Source: DASZHC01 sp035938215 (GTDB taxonomy: Bacteria; Verrucomicrobiota; Verrucomicrobiia; Chthoniobacterales; JAFAMB01). From it: a stretch of DNA of 14,549 nt. The translations under genes were made by a program, and so were the position numbers. The stretch is taken from NCBI GenBank assembly GCA_035938215.1, contig DASZHC010000070.1:1-14549 (forward strand). Reading direction: 5' to 3'. Numbering within the stretch: position 1 is the stretch's first letter; every line of letters begins with the position of its first letter. Of the stretch, positions 7,404 through 13,157 are shown piece by piece. The notes beneath the pieces were generated by a model, which was given only the letters and a program-made list of their open reading frames with translations, was not told the DNA's origin and searched no databases.

Positions 7404-8423
7404 GTGAGACTGCATCGGACGCTTGCCGCTATTGTCGCCGCTGGACTTCTTCCAGGAATCCTTTGCGCCCAGGAGAAAATGCTTCCGGAGAAATACGAAC
7501 AACCTCTTGGAACCTGTTTCGAAGAATTAAAGTATCCCTATCCGACGGCTTACCTCAATTTATTCGTCGAGGGTCAGGATTTGAGGATGTGTTTCATGGA
7601 TGTCCAACCCACAAAGAATCCAAATGGCCGCTCGATTGTTCTGCTGCATGGGAAGAACTTCTGGGGAGCGTATTGGGCGGATACGATCAAGTTCCTTACC
7701 GATCGCGGTTTCAGAGTCATTGTTCCGGATCAGATCGGGTTCGGGAAATCCTCGAAACCCAATGTCCACTACAGTTTTGATTTTCTGGCAGAGAACACTG
7801 CCGGGTTGCTTGATTTACTTCACGTGCAGAAGGCAACGATCATAGGTCATTCGATGGGAGGGATGTTGGCTATTCGCTTTGCCCGCCTGTATCCAGGCCG
7901 GACGGAAGCCTTGGTTTTGGAGGATCCGATCGGGCTTGAGGATTATCGGCTGAGCGTGCCTCCGGCGCCCCTTGAACAGTTGTATCAACGGGAGCTGAAT
8001 CTCAGCCTGGACGACTACCGAAAGTACGTTCAGAGTTACTTTGTTAACTATCCGGCGGACAAGGCGGAAATTTTTGTGGAGCCGCGTGTGCGGGTGAGCT
8101 TGAGCGGTGATTTCCCTCGCTGGGCGCTTTGCGCTGCGTTGACCACCCTTATGATTTATCAACAGCCAGTCTGCTATGAGTTGTCTGAAATCAAGGTTCC
8201 CACGCTCATTATTATCGGGCGAGAGGATCGTACCGCTGTAGAAAAGGATCGGGCGCCAATAGACCTTCGCCGGAACCTCGGGAACATGCCGGAACTGGCA
8301 AAAAAAGCGGCTGACACTATCCCTGGCGCCAGGCTCGTGGAATTGCCTAATGTCGGACATGTTCCTCATCTGGAAGCGCCGGACGCATTCAATCAGGCTG
8401 TAGATGACTTCTTGCGGCGTTAG
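7404..8423 (+). CDS. Secreted alpha/beta-fold hydrolase
   Basis: This 339-residue hydrolase starts at a GTG at 7404. Residues 1 to about 22 form a signal peptide (VRLHRTLAAIVAAGLLPGIL then CAQEK). The fold follows in order: oxyanion-hole HGKNFWG (82-88), the strand RVIVPDQIGFGKSSKP, nucleophile elbow GHSMGG with S150, acid D275 in IIGREDRTAV, and base H319 in NVGHVPH. The complete triad and the spacing place it in the Abhydrolase_1/epoxide-hydrolase-like superfamily. The substrate cannot be told. The frame is open upstream to an ATG at 7290, but that extension lacks a signal sequence and runs through the intergenic repeat. A weak -35 (TTGACC, 7368) precedes the chosen start, so the leader would be very short. 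The broken membrane-protein gene begins 39 bp downstream on the same strand. Confidence 0.87.
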   Translation: MRLHRTLAAIVAAGLLPGILCAQEKMLPEKYEQPLGTCFEELKYPYPTAYLNLFVEGQDLRMCFMDVQPTKNPNGRSIVLLHGKNFWGAYWADTIKFLTDRGFRVIVPDQIGFGKSSKPNVHYSFDFLAENTAGLLDLLHVQKATIIGHSMGGMLAIRFARLYPGRTEALVLEDPIGLEDYRLSVPPAPLEQLYQRELNLSLDDYRKYVQSYFVNYPADKAEIFVEPRVRVSLSGDFPRWALCAALTTLMIYQQPVCYELSEIKVPTLIIIGREDRTAVEKDRAPIDLRRNLGNMPELAKKAADTIPGARLVELPNVGHVPHLEAPDAFNQAVDDFLRR

Positions 8424-8462
8424 CAAGCCAAGGCGCGGGCGAGATTTTCAGCCTCTAATAAC

Positions 8463-9712
8463 ATGGATTTTGTTGCGATCAGGAGTGCAATACAATCTCG
8501 CTCCGCTTTCGCCACCGCCAAGACCGGTCGCGATTGGGTGCCGCTCCTGATATTGTTTCTTCCCTCAATTTATATCCTGCTGATCGTTCCGCCGCTTTGG
8601 CGCGATTCAGACGGGTTTAACGAAATCGCATCCACATTCGCTCTAAGGGAATCATTCATTGGTTGCCGGGCTACTGTTTATGCGGGCGGTTGATAGTTAT
8701 CCTTTTCGGGATAGCTGGCAACCTGCTGCAGGGCCGGGGGTTGCCACCTTTGTCCATAAGCATCACTCCGCTGAACGACATGGGAGTCTACGCGCTGATC
8801 CTGTTCCAACACCTGTTTCTGGTTTGTTCGCTCTATTATTTCGTGAGCAATGTTACGGATCGCCCCATGTCGAGAGTTTTGTGTGCTGCGTTTTTTGCGC
8901 TCACACCCTGGATGTACGTCTACGCCAACTGCATTGGGAGCGAAGCTTTCAGCAATCCTCTGATTGTTCTTGTGGCGGCTCTTGGGTGGAACTGCCTTGA
9001 CGCGGAACTTGGCACAAGGAATCTGGTGCCTACAGATGCGCTGGAAGGACTCAACCGATCTCTGAGTCAGGGCGATGAATGGAAGAATATGTTTCTTTTC
9101 TATCGGATCGACGAGACTCTCGTTCGATCCGGGATGAAAGATATGCAGTTACGGACCTGGCAGATTGACCTCAAGCTTAATCGAATCGCGCTCGCCGTGC
9201 TGTGCTCAATGGAGCCGCACTATTTGGGGGCGGTATGGTCCGATTTCATGCAGGCCCCTCTCTTCTCGCAATCCGACCTCGCATACTCTCCCTTTATTCT
9301 TACGGATTGGCTTGGCACGCAGCTTGTTCATCCCCGTTATGGACGTCTCCGTGGACTTGCCTCATTTCAACATGAACCCGGATATTATGATGCTCTATGG
9401 AGGCGAACGTCTTATCTTCACCTTTTTGGCGGGGTGCCGATGGTTTGGATGGCCGGTGCGGCGGTAGCGCTCGGTTTGGTTGGCCTTACATTGGCTCCAG
9501 CGAAGGGGTTGGCAGGGCGAAGGACAAGCTATTCCGCCGCCCTTGTAGCGCTCGGTCTGATGATGGTCTTAGGCTCCTGTTTGACGACGTTTTCAGCTGC
9601 TCGATTTAACCTGCCTGCCTATTCCCTTTTCCAGATGGCAATGATATTTGGCGGTTTGGCAGCTACGGCAGGTCTCACTGAAAGGCTGGAAACTTTGCGA
9701 AAGACGAGTTAA
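8463..9712 (+). pseudogene. Frameshifted GT-C-like multi-spanning membrane protein
   Basis: Two frames together make one membrane protein. The first (from ATG 8463) gives a cytoplasmic N-terminus, a helix WVPLLILFLPSIYILLIVPP, then WRDSDGF. An acidic D-x-D just after the first helix is the hallmark of GT-C glycosyltransferases. Around 8621-8645 the reading must slip by one base into the second frame (KGIIHWLPGYCLCGRLIVIL...), which runs to 9712 with four more N-terminal helices and three C-terminal ones (PMVWMAGAAVALGLVGLTL, SAALVALGLMMVLGSCLTTF, FQMAMIFGGLAATAGL). One missing base near 8640 would explain the break. The central part after VLVAALGW is short for a GT-C enzyme, so an internal deletion is also possible. 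It could be a sequencing error in an intact gene. The lipid-linked sugar transferase role is only suggested. Confidence 0.62.
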
Positions 9713-9722
9713 TACCAACCGC

Positions 9723-10433
9723 ATGTCACGCTTTCTTTTGACAATTGCCGTCTTCTGCGGACTGGGAATATCAGCCATCGCCCAGGCTCAGCCGACCGGG
9801 GAACACATCGTCGTTACCGGAGGAGTGTCGATAATGAAATGGGAGAAATACAAGGCGCAACCGCACGACAATTGGTGGATGAACTTTGTGCGCGCGAGCC
9901 GGCTCCGGATTGAGGAGCTGCGTCAGCAATACGGCCCTTCGGCTCAAATCACGTGGTTTGTCTACCAGCGCGGATACGAGCGAAGGCAATCGCAGGAACA
10001 CGAGTCACTCTTCAGCATAATAAACTCGGTGAGGGATAAATACGGTTTGAAACTGGTCTACTTCAATTCTGTTGACCAGCTCTGCTATTATTTGAATTAC
10101 GGATCGAATCGCCAAAACAACAAGATTGCAACTTTCGACTATTTTGGGCATTCGAATAAGGCCTGCTTCATGTTTGACTACAGCAACGAAATTGGAAGCG
10201 CCTCCAAAGCCTGGCTCCACGAAAATGAACTAAAGAACAAGCTTCACCGAGGCATTTTTGCTCGCGACGCCCGGGTCCAAAGTTGGGGGTGTTATACGGG
10301 AGAGAGCATGTCCAGGATGTGGTATCAGGCCACAGGCGCCAAGATGATTGGTGCAGTAGGGAAAACTCAGTATATGACCAACGAACTCCCCGTACTCGTT
10401 TCCGCCTCGGGGAGATGGATCACAGGTTTATAG
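9723..10433 (+). CDS. Secreted protein of unknown function with a caspase/CHAT-like His-Cys pattern
   Basis: This 236-residue protein starts at ATG 9723, 10 bp after the membrane-protein gene. Residues 1-22 form a signal peptide (MSRFLLTIAVFCGLGISAIA then QAQ). Mature strands alternate: GEHIVVTGG, AQITWFVYQRGYE, LKLVYFNS. FDYFGHSN (H143) and VQSWGCYTGES (C190) follow, with IGAVGKTQY near the end. A His after a hydrophobic strand followed by a Cys after a second strand (…GH… then …SxxC.TG) is the catalytic arrangement of the caspase-like clan (CHAT, gingipain, legumain families). I do not recognise a named family. The catalytic proposal is inference from the motif spacing alone. Its place after the GT-C-like gene suggests an envelope role. 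A longer frame opening at 9648 overlaps the upstream gene and hides the signal peptide, so it is not preferred. Confidence 0.7.
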   Translation: MSRFLLTIAVFCGLGISAIAQAQPTGEHIVVTGGVSIMKWEKYKAQPHDNWWMNFVRASRLRIEELRQQYGPSAQITWFVYQRGYERRQSQEHESLFSIINSVRDKYGLKLVYFNSVDQLCYYLNYGSNRQNNKIATFDYFGHSNKACFMFDYSNEIGSASKAWLHENELKNKLHRGIFARDARVQSWGCYTGESMSRMWYQATGAKMIGAVGKTQYMTNELPVLVSASGRWITGL

Positions 10434-10437
10434 CAGA

Positions 10438-10506
10438 ATGCCGGCCAGTGTTCACAAATACCTGCTGATCAATGGCTTATGCAATGAGATTAGGATTGGT
10501 CATTGA
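10438..10506 (+). other. 22-codon open frame with an SVHKYL motif repeated elsewhere in the window
   Basis: An ATG 4 bp after the stop of the preceding gene opens a 22-codon frame containing SVHKYL, LC and IG. The minus strand at 12759-12831 encodes a related peptide (SVHKYL, then LC, E and IG at the same spacing). The two share the 16-mer GTTCACAAATACCTGC, with several synonymous differences beyond it. It may be the tail of a formerly longer gene or part of a dispersed repeat. There is no evidence that it is translated. Confidence 0.3.
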
Positions 10507-10520
10507 TTACGGGCTTGTCT

Positions 10521-10612
10521 GGAGGGGAGTTGCTTGCAACTCCCGCGGATTCGCCAAAGCCAGCCAGATTATCTCTTACCGCGCCCCCGGGCGTTGCGAG
10601 CAACGCCCCTCC
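10521..10612. repeat. Inverted pair of near-perfect hairpins (TTGC type)
   Basis: The left arm (10521-10544) is GGAGG followed by GGGAGTTGC, TT, GCAACTCCC. The right arm (10589-10612) is GGGCGTTGC, GA, GCAACGCCC, then CTCC. Each is a 9-bp perfect stem with a 2-nt loop, and the right arm is the reverse complement of the left at about 20 of 24 positions. The differing stem bases (GGAG versus GGCG) are compensated on the other side. It lies between the caspase-like gene and bioB and could act as a terminator or transcript end. Confidence 0.65.
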
Positions 10613-10664
10613 AACGGCTTAAAGAACTTCCGCAAGCAGTTCCTTCACCGCGGAACACGAAATT

Positions 10665-11612
10665 ATGAATTTTGCTGAACTCCGGCGAATTTATTTCTCT
10701 CCATTTTTTGAACTGATTCAGCGTGCTCGCACGATCTATCTCTGTCACTGGCCCCAGGATGAGGTTCAGCTATGCACGTTGCTGAGCATCAAAACCGGCG
10801 GCTGCAGCGAGGATTGCGCCTACTGTGCTCAAAGCGCGCGTTACAAAACGGGTGTTCAGGCGGGAAAGTTGATGGACCCTGAACAGGTATTGGAAGTCGC
10901 CAGACAAGCGCGGCTCAACGGCTCGACCCGTTTTTGCATGGGAGCGGCCTGGAAAGGAGTGCGCGATGGCGACGCAAAGTTTGAGCAGGTTCTGGAGATC
11001 GTGCGAAGCGTGAGCCAACTTGGAATGGAGGTCTGCGTCACACTCGGTCAATTGAGGCCGGTTGAGGCCAGAAAACTGAAGCAAGCCGGGGTCACGGCAT
11101 ACAATCACAACATTGATACTTCCGAAGAGTACTATCCGCAAATCGTGTCCACTCACACCTTCGCAGACAGGCTTCGAACGATATCAGCCGTTCAGGAAGC
11201 CGAAATGTCGCTTTGCTGCGGAGGCATCATCGGTATGGGAGAGACCGAAGATGACCGGCTTAAGATGCTAGAGACGCTATCCAATTTTGATCCGCCCCCC
11301 GAGAGCGTTCCGATCAATTGCCTCATGCCGATGCCCGGCACTCCTTTGGCAGACCAGCCTCCGGTTGATACATTCGAACTGGTTCGGCTGATCGCCACGA
11401 CGCGAATAGCTTTGCCCAAAGCAAAGGTGCGTCTATCGGCAGGTCGTACCCGACTTTCGAAGGAAGCTCAGGCTCTTTGCCTGTTCTCTGGCGCAAACTC
11501 GATTTTTTATGGGGAGAAGCTGCTCACTGCGAAGAATCCTGACGTTAATCACGATCGTGCGTTACTCAATGCCCTCGATTTAAAAACGCAGGCTCCCTTC
11601 GCTGTTCCCTGA
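10665..11612 (+). CDS. bioB: Biotin synthase
   Basis: This 315-residue radical-SAM enzyme inserts sulfur into dethiobiotin, the last step of biotin synthesis. The radical-SAM [4Fe-4S] motif CSEDCAYC has C47, C51 and C54 within the hallmark KTGGCSEDCAYCAQSARY. The [2Fe-2S] ligands correspond to C91 (RFCMGAAW), C124 (EVCVTLG), C184 (LCCGGIIGMGET) and R256 (VRLSAGR). YNHNIDTS and GTPLADQ are also present. All cluster ligands are retained, so it should be active. An extra cysteine (C185) follows C184. The ATG at 10665 gives the usual MNFAELRRIY start; no strong Shine-Dalgarno is seen. No other bio gene lies in the window, so it is a detached bioB. It ends 47 bp inside the convergent YCII-family gene. 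Confidence 0.96.
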   Translation: MNFAELRRIYFSPFFELIQRARTIYLCHWPQDEVQLCTLLSIKTGGCSEDCAYCAQSARYKTGVQAGKLMDPEQVLEVARQARLNGSTRFCMGAAWKGVRDGDAKFEQVLEIVRSVSQLGMEVCVTLGQLRPVEARKLKQAGVTAYNHNIDTSEEYYPQIVSTHTFADRLRTISAVQEAEMSLCCGGIIGMGETEDDRLKMLETLSNFDPPPESVPINCLMPMPGTPLADQPPVDTFELVRLIATTRIALPKAKVRLSAGRTRLSKEAQALCLFSGANSIFYGEKLLTAKNPDVNHDRALLNALDLKTQAPFAVP

Positions 11613-11991
11613 CGCGCTGAAATGTGGGGCACTCCTGGGCCAACCGCCGGACTTCCACATCCAAACCGTATTCGAGAGTCGGGCACTGTTTGGCGATTTC
11701 AACCGCTTCCTCCAGGTCATCGACCTGGAGCAGAAAATAACCGCCGATCGCTTCTTTCGATTCGGCGAAAGGACCATCGGCGACCATGTATCCCTTTTTC
11801 CAGGAAACGATTTTGCCTTCGTCTCGATCCAGGGCGTGGCCAGCCGCCATCTTACCCTGTTGGCTTAACCGTTCCGTCCAGGTATTCCATCGGATCATGA
11901 CCTTCTCGACTTCTTCCGAGGAGAGAAACTTGTCCCAATGGGTGCCTCGGAATAATAACATGTATTCGGATTTTGCTGACTGTGTACTCAT
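11566..11991 (-). CDS. YCII-related (DGPF domain) protein
   Basis: This 141-residue cytoplasmic protein is of the YCII/DGPFAETKE family, small alpha-beta barrel proteins often encoded beside ECF sigma factors and without a settled function. Visible marks are EYMLLFRG near the start, GHALDRDEGKIVSWKKG, the signature VADGPFAESKEAIGGYFLLQ (DGPFAESKE at 72-80), DDLEEAVEIAKQCP, and the terminal EVRRL block. Its length matches the family. The gene starts 13 bp from a GC-rich hairpin (12004-12039) that would lie in its leader. Its 3' end overlaps the end of bioB tail to tail by 47 bp. No sigma factor is adjacent here. An in-frame ATG at codon 11 is an alternative start. Confidence 0.88.
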   Translation of the reverse strand: MSTQSAKSEYMLLFRGTHWDKFLSSEEVEKVMIRWNTWTERLSQQGKMAAGHALDRDEGKIVSWKKGYMVADGPFAESKEAIGGYFLLQVDDLEEAVEIAKQCPTLEYGLDVEVRRLAQECPTFQRVREQRREPAFLNRGH

Positions 11992-12003
11992 ATTTGCTTT
12001 TTC

Positions 12004-12039
12004 AATAGCGAGGCCGCGCTCAAGGCGGCCCTCGCTATT
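12004..12039. repeat. Hairpin bounded by AGCGAGGCCGC / GCGGCCCTCGCT
   Basis: AATAGCGAGGCCGC pairs with GCGGCCCTCGCTATT across a 7-nt loop, with one bulged C. The termini are the same as in the longer elements at 4400-4455 and 12832-12916. It sits just upstream of the YCII gene and would form in its leader or promoter. Confidence 0.65.
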
Positions 12040-12054
12040 GTTCTTCGGTTAAAT

Positions 12055-12079
12055 AATGTGACGAACGAGCCGTCACATT
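12055..12079. promoter_or_regulatory. Perfect 9-bp dyad, possible operator or hairpin
   Basis: AATGTGACG and CGTCACATT flank a 7-nt centre in the gap between the divergent YCII and HTH genes. It contains TGTGA...TCACA half-sites, but 11 bp apart instead of the 6 bp needed for a CRP site. It could bind the neighbouring HTH regulator. That is a guess from position. Confidence 0.35.
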
Positions 12080-12212
12080 TAGGACATTCTTGACAGCTCC
12101 CTTCCGCGCCAACGCAAAGAGTTCGTTAGGCGAAGCCTCCCAAGAAAGGCAATTGGGACAATTTTTTCTCAAGAATGCATCTCATATCTGTTTCGCTTCG
12201 CATAAGTCCCGT

Positions 12213-12509
12213 ATGGATGGAAGAGAGGTTGTTGATGCTCGGCAGGACTTTAGAAAGGCCTCGATCGACGCAGCGAGCAATGAGGAGCAGCCTCTCATAA
12301 GAGCCCTCAGGCTCTTCGTGGCAGTTTCCGGGCTTCGCGTTACCCGGATTGCGCAGCTGATGGGAGTAGGGGAAGCGACATTGTCAAAATGGCTCGCGGG
12401 AACTTGTCGGCCGTCACAAAAGAAATTGTGCGAAATTCAAAGTTTCCTCGGCTGGCATGCGCCAAAATACTTGGTGGACTCGGTAAGGCGTAAAGAAACG
12501 TCTCTGTAA
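12213..12509 (+). CDS. Small helix-turn-helix (XRE-like) DNA-binding protein
   Basis: This protein is 98 residues from ATG 12213. The second half, RVTRIAQLMGVGEATLSKWL (42-61) followed by AGTCRPSQKKLCEIQSFL, is a clear helix-turn-helix. RIAQLMGV is helix 2 and EATLSKWL the recognition helix, with the small G and A residues expected at the turn. The N-terminal part is a charged helical region (QDFRKASIDA, NEEQPLIRALRLF) that may mediate dimerisation. The frame is open upstream to a TTG at 12090, but that extra 41 residues looks non-coding. No Shine-Dalgarno is evident for either start. It is probably a transcription regulator; the target is unknown. The dyad at 12055-12079 and the long repeat-rich DNA downstream are its immediate context. 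Confidence 0.72.
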   Translation: MDGREVVDARQDFRKASIDAASNEEQPLIRALRLFVAVSGLRVTRIAQLMGVGEATLSKWLAGTCRPSQKKLCEIQSFLGWHAPKYLVDSVRRKETSL

Positions 12510-12561
12510 CGCGTGGCGTCGCTAGTGTACCGTCTCGCATATAATGATGACGTCGGTGCGT

Positions 12562-12603
12562 TCAAAATGGGCCGTCGGCAAGACGCGAGGAGAGCGCATA
12601 TCT
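12562..12603 (+). repeat. Second copy of the AAAATGGGCCGTCGGCAAG repeat
   Basis: It matches the reverse complement of 6486-6529 over about 42 bp, with a G/A change, a few substitutions after CGCGAG and a 2-bp gap before ATATCT. The flanking base context (TGCG before TCAAAA) also agrees, so the true unit may be slightly longer. Confidence 0.7.
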
Positions 12604-12692
12604 AAATAGCTTCTCCAGGAACTGGTGGTGGAAGTTCCTAAGCGGCAATGACTTGGAGACAATCTGTCGAGGGATCGGATTCTTAGGCGACA

Positions 12693-12753
12693 GGTAGGGC
12701 CGGATATCCGAGCCGGCCGTCTTGGGCGGGCAGCTCGGAGATCTGCCCCTACC
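12693..12753. repeat. Inverted pair of TCTCCG-loop hairpin repeats
   Basis: The plus-strand copy at 12693-12719 has GGTAGGGCCGG, ATATCCGAG and CCGGCC. The minus-strand copy at 12726-12753 has GGTAGGGGCAG, ATCTCCGAG and CTGCCC. They share the GGTAGGG lead and the (A)TCCGAG loop with the copies at 3091-3223, but each has its own stem sequence kept base-paired. Confidence 0.7.
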
Positions 12754-12758
12754 GAGGG

Positions 12759-12831
12759 TTACGCGTCGTGCCGACCTATTTCAAGTTCCTTGCACAAGTC
12801 ACATAGCCGCAGGTATTTGTGAACGCTAGCC
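12759..12831 (-). other. Short coding-like fragment with SVHKYL motif, second copy
   Basis: Read on the minus strand, it encodes ASVHKYL, then LCDLCKELEIGRHDA and a stop. It aligns without gaps to the 22-codon frame at 10438-10506 over about 19 codons, with changes at S, L, E and I codons that are synonymous. Upstream the frame runs into the repeat at 12832-12916, so a proper start is lacking. It is probably a truncated gene end. Confidence 0.35.
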
Positions 12832-12916
12832 AGCGAGGCCGCGTCTGAGACTGGCGAGATTAAGGATCTCAAGGTCGCGGTTGGGAGCAGCGCCGATTGG
12901 CTGAAGCGGCCTCGCT
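12832..12916. repeat. 85-bp element with perfect 11-bp inverted ends AGCGAGGCCGC / GCGGCCTCGCT
   Basis: The ends are exact reverse complements. The right two thirds of the interior align with 4404-4455. The left third (GTCTGAGACTGGCGAGATTA) is absent from that copy. It encodes no transposase and is either a small non-autonomous element or a long cruciform-forming repeat. Confidence 0.68.
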
Positions 12917-13062
12917 CTTGCGGGACCGAAATTTTGTTTAATTTAAAGGTCCGGGTCATTGCCCGCGCGTGATCAGCATACCTCTTTTGAGCTTTGATTT
13001 GTGCGTGTATTTACAAGTGGTGTAGGAATCCGGCAGCTTTGGGTTCCGCGGTCCCGCTTATA

Positions 13063-13157
13063 AGAATCCTTGAAAAGCAAAACCACCTAATGATCAATGT
13101 GCTGATACAGAAAAAAACTTGACTCATCTGCAACCAGTTTTGCTCTTCAAGGATTCT
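13063..13157. repeat. 21-bp inverted repeat with 53-bp spacer spanning the peptidase start
   Basis: The left arm 13063-13083 (AGAATCCTTGAA...GCAAAAC) and right arm 13137-13157 (GTTTTGCT...TTCAAGGATTCT) are reverse complements with one mismatch. The TTG start codon of the peptidase (13119) lies in the loop, and codons 7-13 lie in the right arm. In RNA this would be a strong stem around the start. Confidence 0.75.

Larger units (their letters stand above)
12510..13118. other. Gene-free, repeat-rich intergenic stretch
   Basis: No convincing gene was found in these 609 bp. They hold, in order, a copy of the AAAATGGGCCGTCGGCAAG repeat (12562-12603), an inverted pair of TCTCCG-loop hairpins (12693-12753), a minus-strand SVHKYL-coding fragment (12759-12831), an AGCGAGGCCGC-bounded element (12832-12916), an AT-rich segment, and the left arm of a 21-bp inverted repeat (13063-13083). 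A minus-strand open frame covering 12759-12959 is mostly made of repeat. Confidence 0.7.

Noticed and set aside
7815..8426. Minus-strand open frame of 203 codons opposite the alpha/beta hydrolase
   Set aside because: The plus strand carries a full catalytic triad and signal peptide; the antisense frame has no recognisable domain.
9312..9327. TGGCACGCAGCTTGTT resembling a sigma-54 promoter
   Set aside because: It lies inside the GT-C-like coding region, far from any gene start, and differs from consensus at the -12 element.
12055..12079. CRP-like site TGTGA...TCACA
   Set aside because: The half-sites are 11 bp apart instead of 6, so it does not fit a CRP/FNR site. It is kept only as an unnamed dyad.
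12759..12959. Minus-strand open frame of 66 codons as a gene
   Set aside because: Most of it is the AGCGAGGCCGC-bounded repeat. Only the last 20 or so codons look coding, so no intact gene is called.
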